Made by a program: the position numbers and the translations under genes. Below, piece by piece: positions 1 to 9,351 of a DNA stretch of 35,399 nucleotides (the first letter of the stretch is position 1; every line of letters starts with the position of its first letter). The DNA comes from Chara braunii (taxonomy: Eukaryota > Streptophyta > Charophyceae > Charales > Characeae), in NCBI GenBank assembly GCA_003427395.1, contig BFEA01000324.1, forward strand, positions 114,527 to 149,925. Reading direction: 5' to 3'. A model generated the notes under the pieces. It saw only the letters and a program-made list of their open reading frames with translations, searched no databases and had not been told where the DNA came from.

Positions 1-64
1 GGATTCATGGCAGTGGGTCAACGATGATGGACTAGATTGCATGAACCAGATATGCACTCTGCAT
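1..64. repeat. 64-bp segment repeated before the N gap
   Basis: These 64 bases are identical to 18560-18623, the last bases before the run of N. A 27-bp core of the segment (window 39-65) occurs once more at 18396-18422, where the similarity continues for another ~20 bases. Either this is a genuine dispersed repeat or it marks contig ends that share a k-mer-length overlap. Nothing coding is seen in it. Confidence 0.9.
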
Positions 65-93
65 GTGCCGTGTTTGCAGTCTGCAGTGACTCT

Positions 94-94
<1 letters not shown>

Positions 95-176
<82 letters not shown>
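95..176. repeat. (CT)n microsatellite
   Basis: About 41 CT units. The tract abuts the 3' half of a hammerhead-type repeat (gagtaggtgaaactccgac at 177-195) and occupies the place where the catalytic CUGAUGA would be, so expansion of the microsatellite seems to have replaced the 5' half of that hammerhead. Confidence 0.95.
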
Positions 177-181
<5 letters not shown>

Positions 182-300
182 GGTGAAACTCCGACGAAAC
201 AGTTTGCCACAGCCCCTCGTTTGTTATCCTCTTCTCCCTCTTGTCCCTCTCTGCCTACAGTTTACCGGGCAGCTCTGTTTGACAACTTTGACTCTCTCTC
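177..300 (+). mobile_element. Retrozyme-like repeat, 5'-truncated
   Basis: This carries the hammerhead stem II 3' side and GAAAC strand (loop TGAAACT, CCGAC, GAAACAGTTTG), followed by the conserved downstream segment with the blocks CACAGCCCCTCGTTTGTT and TTTACCGGGCAGCTCTGTTTG. The same blocks occur in reverse complement at 24122-24192 and partly at 380-447. The CUGAUGA box and stem I are missing, replaced by (CT)n, so it cannot self-cleave. A (TA)n run at 303-315 closes it, as (TA)n flanks the better copy at 24.1-24.35 kb. Confidence 0.7.
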
Positions 301-345
301 TCTATATATATATATAGCCGCATGCAGAATGCAAATCTGTTCTTG

Positions 346-545
346 TTGGTGAAACTCTGACCAAACAGTCTGTCACAGACACCATGCCCTGTGAACCGTA
401 GGCAGAGGGGAGAAGAGGACAAAAAACGAGGGGCTGTGAGAGACTGCTTTGTCGGAGTTTCACCGACTCATCAGGAGGCTGAACCCTGTACAGGCTGCAG
501 TCCCCTAACCAATGATACTACCTCCTTAACCCCAGTTAGTTGTGA
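346..545 (-). mobile_element. Retrozyme-like repeat with broken hammerhead
   Basis: A minus-strand copy of the same family. The hammerhead-like part lies at about 440-497. It keeps CUGAUGAG, stem II GUCGG/CCGAC and the loop UGAAACU, but the strand after stem II reads AAAGC instead of GAAAC, so the invariant G12 is lost. The first stem I base is also changed to C. It is predicted to be catalytically dead. A small fragment of the opposite orientation (ggtgaaactctgaccaaac, 349-367) precedes it, so two inverted pieces lie back to back here. Downstream (500-545) the sequence aligns loosely with the conserved region next to the hammerhead of the copy at 24.2 kb. Confidence 0.7.
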
Positions 546-1060
546 TTAAGTATCAAAGACTGCCCGGCAGCTGATACCCTGCAAGGAGTGAATTCTCTAT
601 CGTGGTTAAGGGAGCCCTTTGCTTTGGTTTTCTTCAGGCAGGTTGACCGGGCAGTGGTTGGGGCTGTCACTACGGGACCCCAGGCTGTGTTTTTCAGTGC
701 CAGCGGTGTGTCTGGAGTGTATTTTCTGGCTGTGACAGACCTTTCTTTGTTTCGTGGGGTTTTGCTGGCTTGTACTGGGTTGTGAACCGGCAGTCTGTAG
801 CGTCTACCGTCTGGGGTGGGTGAGTGATGGTCTGCTTTGATTTTCGTCACAGGTACCCTTGAGGGTAGTGGTTGGTGCCCACCTCCCTGAGGGTATCGGT
901 CATCGGCAGTGGCCGATGCCCAACTCCTGCCAGGCTTAAGGTGGGTTATCATGACTTGAGCAGTATCATCGGTTCGGGGACTGTGCAGACTCTTGAGGAT
1001 TCAAGCGCCTGTCGAGTTGGTGAAACACCGACAAAACAGTCTGTGGCAGCTCCCTTTTTC
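546..1060 (+). mobile_element. Retrozyme-like repeat body ending in degenerate hammerhead
   Basis: The blocks at 812-850 (GGGTGGGTGAGTGATGGTC and the TTTGATTTTCG that follows) and 941-1003 match, in the same order, the reverse complement of 24243-24320. This copy is ~100 bp longer inside. The hammerhead-equivalent at 986-1043 still folds in part: GAGG stem I start, stem II with loop UGAAACA, and the outer CAGACU/AGUCUG strands. CUGAUGA has become CUGUCGA and GAAAC has become AAAAC, so it should not cleave. No protein is recognised; open frames across this stretch are incidental. A possible reverse-transcription primer-binding site on the minus strand near 573-585 (GGGTATCAGCTGC) resembles the tRNA-iMet type used by plant LTR elements, but this is weak. 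Confidence 0.6.
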
Positions 1061-1798
1061 TTCTCCTTTTCACCAGTGGTTGTTTCTCTGTGACTACATA
1101 AACATACACGTATACAACCATTTTTTGTCCTTGTATCCGTAATCTGCATACAGTCCACCTTTATGTATACATGCGTTGCACATTGCATACAATCGAATGC
1201 AGAATTGCACATGCAGCATACCACCGCTCAGCACCTCATGCCCTCTGTTATCGCTGATTAACAATGTGTATGTGTAAAAGAGTCCCGACCTCTGCACCCT
1301 TATTACTTCTTTCCCAAGCTATTATGCCCGTCATACCCTTGTAGGTGACCCTTCATGAACCCTTCATGACCCCTCGTTCAGCTATTAATCTGTTCCTCTT
1401 TATGCTTCACCCCACCTTTCCCTCTCTTGAGTCTCTTCCATGAACTGGCACCTTTTTCATGACCACCCTTTCTTCCATTTTCTCCCCAACCTTCCAAGCC
1501 TTTACCACTGCCTCGTGACACCCCTCATATAGAGGATGGGACTATTACCTGGAGTAATGCGTTTCGAGAAATGGGACCCCTCAATTCGCATCCTATTTTT
1601 TGAGCTAAAGATTGATAGATGCAGACATGTAGGTACTTTTGGTTGGACTACCGTGTTTCTCTGTTTTAAAAATAGCAGGCTGAAACTCTGCCGAATCGCT
1701 AGTTTGAAATTTTGAATGAATTGCGACAATGCACAATGTGAAGGACCCGGTCATTTTACAGAGGAAACTAATGAGTGGGGCTATCTTTCTTCTTGCAG
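1061..1798. other. No recognised feature
   Basis: AT-neutral anonymous sequence. No open frame with recognisable protein features was found on either strand, and no repeat shared with the rest of the window was noticed. Confidence 0.5.
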
Positions 1799-1927
1799 GG
1801 ATGGCGATGAGGACTCTGCTGATAACCCAAGACGCAAGTCACAGAAGGTGGAATATGAATCAAATGCTGCAAATCGCCATCCATATTTCCGAGCTCGGCA
1901 ACTTCAGCAAATTACCACCCAGTTGTA
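1799..1927 (+). CDS. Possible terminal exon, unknown protein
   Basis: A strong-looking 3' splice site (ggctatctttcttcttgcag, ending at 1798) is followed by a 42-codon open stretch to a TAA at 1925-1927. The encoded peptide is hydrophilic, begins DGDEDSADNPRRKSQ and ends FRARQLQQITTQL, with no low-complexity bias, unlike most open frames in the window. I do not recognise the family and found no upstream exon. It could equally be a fortuitous frame. A (CT)n tract starts 30 bases after the stop. Confidence 0.25.
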
Positions 1928-1955
1928 ATTCCACAATGTTTAAATCAACAAAAGA

Positions 1956-1956
<1 letters not shown>

Positions 1957-1998
<42 letters not shown>

Positions 1999-2008
1999 TG
2001 TGTGTGTG

Positions 2009-2053
<45 letters not shown>
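1957..2053. repeat. (CT)n, (TG)n and poly(G) composite tract
   Basis: CT repeats (to ~1995), a short TG tract and a run of about 43 G. The long G run is suspicious as a two-colour sequencing or assembly product, but it can also be genuine G-quadruplex-forming DNA. The translated poly-Gly and Ser-Leu tails of frames crossing it are meaningless. Confidence 0.9.
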
Positions 2054-3560
2054 CGCTTATGTAACTTAATGTTTCTTCTCCAAGGCTATCTTTTTTCTGT
2101 TGTGTGTGAGGTTTTGGGGGGTGGCTGAGGGAGGTCCCATATATCTGATGGTGAGCTTCACTGCAACCTTACTCCACTGTCTACTACATTTTCGTCAATC
2201 AATACCCCACTCATGTTACTGACGACCAGTTTCGCGACAGCCATGCAGGGCAAGACCGACATGGTTCCACCCTGGGGGGGGCTAAGTTTGAGGTCGCCGG
2301 TTCAATTTTTGTGCATGGTTGGATCTCATAAAAAAATACAGAGTTAGCACATCCTCAACCACAATACACATAAAAAGAAGTAAAAAGGAAGGGGACCACA
2401 AATCTCGCACATCATGGTGTCGAGCGCATTGGTCCCACAGGGGGACCCTCTTTTCCGTGTTGCGCAGGATTTTGCAGGACTTGTTGTAGAGAACGTTGCC
2501 GTTGCGGCCGAGTGCGCCAACCATACCTCTCGCGAACCCCTACGACAAGATAGGGTCATGCGAGGTGCAACTTACCTCCACCCGTGGGAGCTGTCACCAT
2601 CCCTTAGGTGGGCGTATCCCCGACGAGCTACCAAACCACGTGGGAAAGTTTTTCGTGTGCAATCGCAGAGGTAGCCCAACCGAGAGGGTTTCTCATTCGC
2701 TGTAGCGTAAGGGGTACGTGAGGTTAACGCCCGTATCGGACCCGTACATGAATCGTCGTCGTCTGAGACGCTGATTTTACGTCGGTCTACTAGGACGGCC
2801 AAATCTAACAACGCGATACACTTCGCAAAATAGGAGCGAACTTTGTACGTAAATCACGCCTAGTCCTTCATTCGCTTTCGACCCATAACCTTTGGACGAC
2901 AAGATCTGTGGAAGTCGCGCACATGGGTGGAAAGTAGACAGCGTGACAAATAAAATATAGCGGGGTGTTTGGGCACAAGATGATCATTCTCACAGTCACA
3001 GTGTGACTTCTCTCCAAATATGAGAGGCTTTATCGGCAAGGTCAAATTCGGACTTCAACTCACAAAACATACCTACAATCGTACCCAGATTTGACATCGA
3101 CGTACCACGCACTGCACGGGGTCAGCATACCTACTCTTTGCATTCGCACCCTTTTTCTTATTCACACAAACTCTAACCTTTGTCCAACCTTTCAATCTTT
3201 TCTAATTTGCTTGGATGGTATTTAGAGCCTAATCCGCGTTCGCTCGCCACTACTTCAAAAAGAAAAACACTCAATCTTTTTGTAAATGGCTATTTAATCG
3301 AAGTCCAGGTAAAAACCCAATGAAACAATTCAACCCATAAGGGTTAAAGCTTTTAGTTGAGTTGCAGGAGCGAGTTGAAATTGAATCGTAAACCGACCTG
3401 TTGTCAAAGGATAACAAAAGACGATCCTCTTGAGATTAGGTTGAAATTGGTAAATTTGGAATTAAGTGAATGAATAAAACATGTAACTCAACACATGTTA
3501 AAGTGCGAGTTGTGCTCGAGTAAGGGATAATTCTGTTTTTTTTATCTTATCCCTGACATT
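2054..3560. other. No gene recognised
   Basis: GC-richer sequence at 2400-2900 leaves several frames open on both strands, but none shows a domain, motif or convincing splice pattern. From about 3240 the sequence becomes AT-rich with small perfect hairpins, for example AACCC/GGGTT near 3332-3347 and AACATGT/ACATGTT near 3478-3500. These may be the degraded edge of the hairpin locus that follows. Confidence 0.4.
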
Positions 3561-3577
3561 TGTCTGAAAATATAAAA

Positions 3578-4934
3578 AATTTCGACAACATCTCTCCTAG
3601 GCAGGGGTAAATTGCTAAGATTTTTAACATCCTTAAATATTATAACGTTCCAAGATTTTATGAAATTTCGGCAGCGTTCCTTGTAGGAAAAGTGCTTTCG
3701 TCAAATTTATATAAGACGAGGGTCACCAGCTCATACGTACGGAGGTCCCCAGGCAGACCTCCGTACGTACGGGCGTTTGGGGTCCCGTACGGGATCCGAA
3801 CTTGACGGCGCTCGGCCCCCGCCAAAAGTTATTTCAGGGCCTCAAAATAAACTTTTTTTTTTTAATTGTTTTTTGTGAGTTCCCTATGACATGAGGGACA
3901 TGCCCATAAATTTTGAAGTTATTTGGCTCAGCCAAATAAGAATTAAAAATCGCCAAAGATGGCGGTCTCAAAATGTGCTCGCCCATATTTGTTTTCACTT
4001 TTTACTTTTTGTTTTCACTTTAGTTCAGGGTCTAAACAACTTTATTATTTTTTGAAATTTTTTTAGTGGGTTTTGCATTATGTGAAGTACACATCTGTAA
4101 ATTTTCAGGGCATTTAGCTGTGCCAAAAAAAAAAGAAAAATCTCCAAAGATGGCAGTGTCGAAAACGTGCTGGCGCACTCGCAATTTTTTTTTATTTTTT
4201 TTTTATTATTAGTATTTATTTTTTGTATTTTATTTTTATTTCAAATTTGGTAAGGAATTTGGATGTAATGCTCAGGTAAATCTTGCTTAATTTATTCTTC
4301 TCCATAACATATCTTTTTTTGATTTTTTTTTGTCTTGTTTTTTTAGTTTTTGGGTCCGCGTTCCGTTCGAACGGCCGAACGCATCCCCAAGGGGTCCCAT
4401 ACGTTTGGGCGTTAGGGTTCGGGCGTTCGGCCCATCCCGAACGTCGGTTACCTTGTATAAGACTAAATATAAAAATCTCCAAAATCTTTTAACTCCAAAA
4501 GATGAAAATTTTATTGACCTCCTTTTGACCAACACTTCCTTATGAAAATATTATCCAAAAGTTTATAGTAATTCAAATTTGAAGTCGTATTAAACTCCTA
4601 ACCTTTTCGAAGGTAAATTTGTTTGATTGTTTGAAATAATAGAAATTTTTGCAGCATCTCCTTTAGAAAAGGTAGCTTTTTAAATTCCGCTTTTCAAATT
4701 CCTTCTGACTTATAAATGTGATGTAGACAAAACTTGTAACTTTGCAGAGAAAAATATGGCTAACTCCTTGAATTAGTGCAACAGTGCAACATTTCCTTTA
4801 GAGAAGGTAGAGTACTAATCCAAAGTTGAGTTAGATTGTTCTACTATGTAAAACCCGATAATTTATCTAACTCCTTAGATCCTGTACCAATTTGGACAGC
4901 ATCTTCCTTAGGGGAAGTGATATCTCAATTGGTA
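3578..4934. repeat. Hairpin array 1: five stem-loops with conserved interior
   Basis: Five units share an interior close to CAGCATCTCCTTTAGAAAAG, itself self-complementary around CCTT/AAGG. Each is closed by a different outer stem: AATTT/AAATT at 3578-3613, AAATTT/AAATTT at 3663-3708, AATTT/AAATT at 4643-4686, ATTAGT/ACTAAT at 4772-4819 and TACCAATT/AATTGGTA at 4885-4934. The outer stems differ in sequence but stay complementary. A hAT-like element (3718-4455) was later inserted between the second and third units. Degraded extra units may lie near 4520-4625. The function is unknown and no coding potential is seen. Confidence 0.6.
3710..4463. mobile_element. Non-autonomous hAT-like element, copy 1, with TSDs
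   Basis: The element proper is 3718-4455 (738 bp). It is flanked on both sides by the identical 8-bp target duplication TATAAGAC (3710-3717 and 4456-4463). The ends are imperfect inverted repeats, GAGGGTCACC at the left and, read inwards from the right, CAAGGTAACC. An 8-bp duplication with CAGGGTTACC-type termini is the hallmark of the hAT superfamily. The subterminal DNA is rich in TACG and CGTTCG repeats, including a foldback around 3738-3770. There is no transposase frame, so it would depend on an enzyme made elsewhere. Excising it with one duplication restores continuous hairpin-locus sequence. Confidence 0.85.
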
Positions 4935-5094
4935 AGTTGAAGTCCTTAAAACAGGAAGTATGCATAAATCAAACTAACTCTTGTTGCTCCAGCAAGTAAC
5001 GAGCACTAAAACAACTAACTAAACTAAACCAGAGACACAAAATCAAGCGAAGCTCATACAAGTCTATAGTGACTCTATACCACAATGGATAAGT

Positions 5095-6227
5095 ACTCTC
5101 ATCAGGGTTACCAGCCCGTACATATGGAGGTTCTCAGGCCAGGGTGGACCTCTGTACGTACGTGCATTCAGGGTCCTGTTCGGGGTTCAAACTTGAAGGC
5201 GTTTGGCCTCCGCCAAAAAATAGTTTGGGGCGTAAAAATAAATGTTTTTTTTTTGAATTTTGTTTTGTGAGTTCTTTATGATGTGAGGTACAAGCTTATA
5301 AATTTTGGAGTCATTTTGCTAAGCTAAAACGAATTAAAAATTGTCAAAGATGGTGGTGACGAAACGTGCTCGCCGACTCATTATTTTTATTTTAAATTTT
5401 GAGTTTATTTTTTCATTTTATTTCGGGGCCTAAAAAAAAATATTATTTTTTGAAACTTTTTTAACGAGTTTTGTAGTATGTGAAGTACACATTTATAAAT
5501 TTTCAGGGCATTTGGTGATGCCCCAAAAAAAACAATGAAAAAATGCCAAAGATGGCGGTGTCCAAAATGCGCTCATGCACTCGCTAATTTTAATTGTCGT
5601 TTGATGTTTTTTATTTTGATTATCAATATTTCTTTATCGTATTTTTATTTTTATTTCACCATTGGCAAGGAGTTTGGATGTAATGCTCAGGCAATGTAGT
5701 TGCATAACGTACACGTACGGGGCTTTCTGTACGAAACGTACAAGTAATATTTGTACTGGATCTGTACGGGTACGGGAACCCATACGTTTTGTACGCCCTC
5801 GTGCAAGAAAAAACAAAATCATTAAAAAAAATCAGAAAAAACAAATATGTGATGTAACAGCAGAAAACAAGCAACATTTGACTGAGCATCATCTGCAGAT
5901 TTGTATTAGAATTTGAATAAAAAATAAAAAATAAAAATAAATAAATAAAACTCGTACGAGGCTTTTAACGTTCGAGTAGCATACGAGTATAGGATTACGA
6001 ATCTGTACTCGTACCAGGGTGCTTACAAATGGCAATGCAGGTTGTTTTTTTTTTTTTTTTAATAATATATTTTTTTAATGGATTTTTTTGTTTTTTTGTT
6101 TTTTTGTTTTTTTTTTTGTCCAAGTTCGACCCGAACGGCTGAACGCATTCCCATGGGGTCCTGTACGTTCGGGCGTTTGGGTTTGGGCGTTCGCCCCGTC
6201 TCGAATGTCGGTAATCCTCACTCTCAT
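5095..6227. mobile_element. Non-autonomous hAT-like element, copy 2, with TSDs
   Basis: The element proper is 5103-6219 (1117 bp), with a perfect 8-bp target duplication ACTCTCAT at 5095-5102 and 6220-6227. The terminal repeats are CAGGGTTACC at the left and GAGGATTACC read inwards from the right. It aligns with copy 1 at both ends and through the middle (shared blocks such as the CGCCAAA region and GTTTGGATGTAATGCTCAGG). Between about 5695 and 6040 it has extra sequence, rich in GTACG motifs, that copy 1 lacks; this may be a nested insertion or an internal deletion in copy 1. Long T and A runs dominate 6040-6120. No transposase frame is present. Confidence 0.88.
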
Positions 6228-6313
6228 CAAATTCCTCAGTCATTTTATCATATAAGTAAGCCGTTAACTCTCAGTTAGATAAACCCCAATATCCCACTTA
6301 CATAGGGCATAAA

Positions 6314-7020
6314 AAGGTTAGGCCAAACCGAAGCCACATTGCTTAACCTTTGCCTTTTTATACACAAACAAAAAAACAAAACAACTACTTTCTTCTTCTA
6401 GGTAGAAACCAGATGAAACTGAAGCCATATTGTCTACCCCTGCAAGATAATTAATATGTAAGTTAAAATACCTCTCTGAGCCTTTTAATTTTTGGAAGAC
6501 CAAGACTGAGAGAAACCAAAGCCACATTGTTCATTCCTCCTTTGAATATACTCGTAATATTATTAATAAGTATTCTCTTCCTTTTTGTGATACGCTATAG
6601 TCAGACCGAACCGAAGCCATATTGTCTGACTACCTCTTGTTAAAACAGTACAAGTATAATCTAGTCATATAAAAAAATCATATTATGAGGTTTCTCATTA
6701 TGTGCGCAACCTCAGACTAAGCCAAATCGAAGTTACGTTGCTTAGTCATTAGTCAAAAGACCTCCCTCATAAAAAATGCAAGTAGTTGTGCCAAACCATT
6801 TCGGCCAACATTACCCAACTCTTAAACCCCTTCAACAGGCAAATCACCACGACAACAACAACGTGACCAAAGTGAAGCTACATTGTGTGGTTGGGGGAAG
6901 GGTAATACAAGAAAGCATAGCAGCTAGGCCAAACCGAAGCCGTATTGTCTAGCTGCACGGAAAATAAGTTAACAAAGGTACGGCAACCAGACAAAGCCGA
7001 AGCCATGTTGTGTGATTGCC
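6314..7020. repeat. Hairpin array 2: eight stem-loops with 19-nt conserved loops
   Basis: Eight units share a 19-nt loop with consensus CCAAACCGAAGCCAYATTG, at 6323-6341, 6414-6432, 6511-6529, 6606-6624, 6722-6740, 6867-6885, 6929-6947 and 6992-7010. Every loop is exactly 19 nt by my count. The flanking arms differ between units but pair with each other: AAGGTTAGG/CTTAACCTT (one G-U), TAGTCAGA/TCTGACTA, GACTAAG/CTTAGTC and GCAGCTAGG/TCTAGCTGC (one G-U) are near perfect. Units 3 and 8 have one or two mismatches; units 2 and 6 are weaker. In most units CAA and TTG inside the loop can extend the stem past a bulged C. Spacing between units is 60-148 bp. I know of no named family with this form. 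Compensatory change points to selection on, or repair of, a folded RNA or single-stranded DNA. Confidence 0.8.
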
Positions 7021-7029
7021 AAGAATACA

Positions 7030-7988
7030 AATAATACTACAATCAGTCAGAGATGAGCATTTTTCGCCCACCCTTAAAAAAACAAAAAGAAAAAATCTCA
7101 AGGTGTTCCAACTCACCCGAGTGTTCTTTTGAAAATTTCCTCCCACACCCAACCCTCCCGTCACCCATAAGAAACCTTCACTCTGACGCACCCACACCCA
7201 CGAGAACAAAATTACCCACCTGCACCCGGTACCTAATTATTTTCCCCCTGCACCGCCCATTCCCCATTGTCTGAGTCCCTTTGAACATTTGCACACACCA
7301 TAGCAACATGACATCCTTGGATGACGACGTAAAACTTTGAAGCATCTTTGCCTGTTTCTCTTAACAAACAGGCAAAGCTCTATCTATTCTGGGGCTATCA
7401 GTCCGGTTGTTCATCGCCGGCAAGCCACAAGTACATGACAGGCAGTCGGATAGGAAAAGAAAAAGTAGATCGAACGAGAATCAGATACAGCCACCCTTGC
7501 AGCTCTCGCCGCGTACACAAGGGGGGGGGGTTGCTTTGGCCACTCCCCCCACCGAACCATGATTCATTTGCCTCAGGGTGCACTTGCTGGCCTGGAAGCT
7601 TACTGGCAGTACCCAGACACACAACATGTGGATCCTGTAAATGGCAGGGTGTCGGGGAGAGGCGCCTGGCAGCCTCACCGGCCCGTCAATGTCCAAACTC
7701 TAGCTGGCGTACTTCTGTTGAACCCCATATTCATCCTATAGTCAACAGTTCCTTTTTTTTTTTTTTTTAAGCCAACAATTCCTTTACACCATTCTATCGA
7801 CTACAGTTCTTTTACAGCTCTGAAGCACCCCCCGCCTTGTGTAAATCATTCTCCCTATTTGCAAGCGTCTATCCCAGCGTTTTCCTTATCGCCCCTCTTT
7901 TAACTACTCTTAAGGCCCATATAATCTCCGCCGCCACTGGTAGGTCTTCAAATTTTGGTCTATCCCCCTTCACCTTCATCAAGGTCCC
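7030..7988. other. No recognised feature
   Basis: Anonymous sequence with A-rich, C-rich and T-rich runs (poly(T) at 7752-7768). An open frame over 7348-7770 has no recognisable domain and runs into the poly(T), so I do not call it. Confidence 0.5.
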
Positions 7989-8097
7989 TACAGTCTTCCC
8001 CCGAATACAGTGTAAGGTCATTATAGCTGAATTTAGACTGAAAGAAACCTCAAATTCAGCTAGAATGATCGGACGTTTTATTCGAGGGAAGACTTTA
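7989..8097. mobile_element. TA-flanked MITE, 105-bp family, copy 1
   Basis: The element is 7991-8095 (105 bp) between TA dinucleotides at 7989-7990 and 8096-8097. The inverted ends are CAGTCTTCCCCCGAATAC and, read inwards, AAGTCTTCCCTCGAATAA. The interior shares GGTCATTATAGCTGAATTTA with copies 2 and 4. A TA duplication with CAGTC or CCGTC ends fits a Tc1/mariner-pogo type MITE. No coding capacity. Confidence 0.85.
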
Positions 8098-8780
8098 GGA
8101 GGATAGCCGCGTCATCTGCCTCCGTGACATCCAGTGGGGATTTGTCGGCGAGTTCCTCCCCCCAATGCTTCCCAAAAGCCCGGATAACCATTGGTTGTGG
8201 CGACCGCCAGGATGCATCGCACAGGAACACGGGCCACGGACTCCACTTGCCTGCAACCTGCTCAACATCTCATCTCTGATCTTTGTGCTGGCTCTTGGTT
8301 TTGCCAACCACTGCGCTGTGGGGACCATCAAGTGGTGAAGGTCTGCCTGTTTCTGGTCTTACAAGAGAGCCAAGATGGTGCATTGCTCGTCCCACCTCTG
8401 GCCCATCGGTTCTTCATTCTCCACAAATGTCCTCCAGCCCCAGTGGCGAGTTATAGATGTTCTTTGTGGTCAAGCTCAATTTGGTACAGCTTTCCTCCTC
8501 CGACTTTTTTGAGCCGGCCTTTCCCATTCCCTCAGCCCCCATACCAGGTCCCCCCCCCTGGATGCTATGTGAAATGGCAGCTATGATAGCCTTTCCCCCT
8601 TCAGTCCTCCTTTGCATATGGCCACTGTTTCAATTGTATTCCTATCTAGCTTTCTCAGGGGGATCCCTTCTTCGGAACCGACCCCCTGCAAGGGGTCCCA
8701 CATCCCTTTGTACCGCGAATTTGCCTGCCATCCCGCGACTTCCAGTTTCCCCCCTCTGCCAGCACCAGTTCCAGCCTGTA
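8098..8780. other. No recognised feature
   Basis: C- and T-rich anonymous sequence. The frames open here on both strands are proline- or serine-rich and overlap one another in different frames, as expected from composition alone. Confidence 0.45.
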
Positions 8781-8890
8781 CTCTGTCTCCGGTCTTTTGG
8801 TGCCCCTCGTCTCCACCCATTCCCCCGGTGTTTTTCTCTGTCTCCGGTCTTGTGGTGCCCCTCGTCTTCACCCATTCCCCCGGTGTTTTT
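8781..8890. repeat. 55-bp tandem duplication
   Basis: Two copies of a 55-bp unit (8781-8835 and 8836-8890) starting ctctgtctccggtctt and differing at only a few positions. A smaller 23-bp tandem pair (acagctctcttaccccc...) lies at 9061-9105. Confidence 0.9.
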
Positions 8891-8903
8891 ATTTCATCTT
8901 TTC

Positions 8904-9061
8904 TTAAACCACCAGTACTTCCTAGATTCGTGCCCATTAACGCGCCACGATTTTAGGAGCCGTACCGGCTACTACAGGAGAGTCCAAATTCATCCGACTA
9001 GAAACGTTTCTACTCTATTTTTTTCTGCGGCCGATATCTGGGCCAAGCACTGGTGGTTTAA
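8904..9061. mobile_element. TTAA-flanked MITE, copy 1
   Basis: The element is 8908-9057 (150 bp) between TTAA at 8904-8907 and 9058-9061. The inverted ends are ACCACCAGTACTTCC and, read inwards, ACCACCAGTGCTTGG. It belongs to the same family as 19668-19799, 20211-20370 and 26471-26666. TTAA target choice recalls piggyBac-type transposases, but the ACCACCAG terminus is not the classical piggyBac one. Confidence 0.82.
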
Positions 9062-9351
9062 CAGCTCTCTTACCCCCTTCTTCACAGCTCTCTTACCCCT
9101 TCTTTTCTTTTTTTGGTTTGCCCAGGTAGCCATGCAAATCTTTTCTCTATCCTTGAAGGGAATTTTCTTTAACCCTTGACTGGTGTGGCAGACCTTGTTT
9201 TCACCATTGATGTCCTTTCTTGCTTTCATAGCACGCAGAGGGTTTTTGCGGAGCGTCCTTTTTTTTTTTTTTACTTGTCTTTTTTTTCAATGCAATGCCC
9301 CTTCTAAAGGCATTTCAGCAAACGTGGTCATTAAAGTGAATTACCAAACAC

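Noticed and set aside
573-585. tRNA-iMet primer-binding site
   Set aside because: Only a partial match on the minus strand, with no LTR boundary to support it; mentioned but not called.
536-952. 138-codon minus-strand frame
   Set aside because: Lies inside the hammerhead repeat body, has no domain and is not conserved in the 24.2-kb copy, which lacks ~100 bp of it.
2011-2053. Telomere or regulatory G-quadruplex
   Set aside because: A pure G run next to CT and TG tracts; it is more likely low-complexity or a sequencing artefact, and no telomeric unit is present.
6314-7020. CRISPR array
   Set aside because: The repeats are only 19 nt, spacers vary from ~40 to ~130 nt, the flanking arms are complementary, no cas genes are present and the context is eukaryotic.
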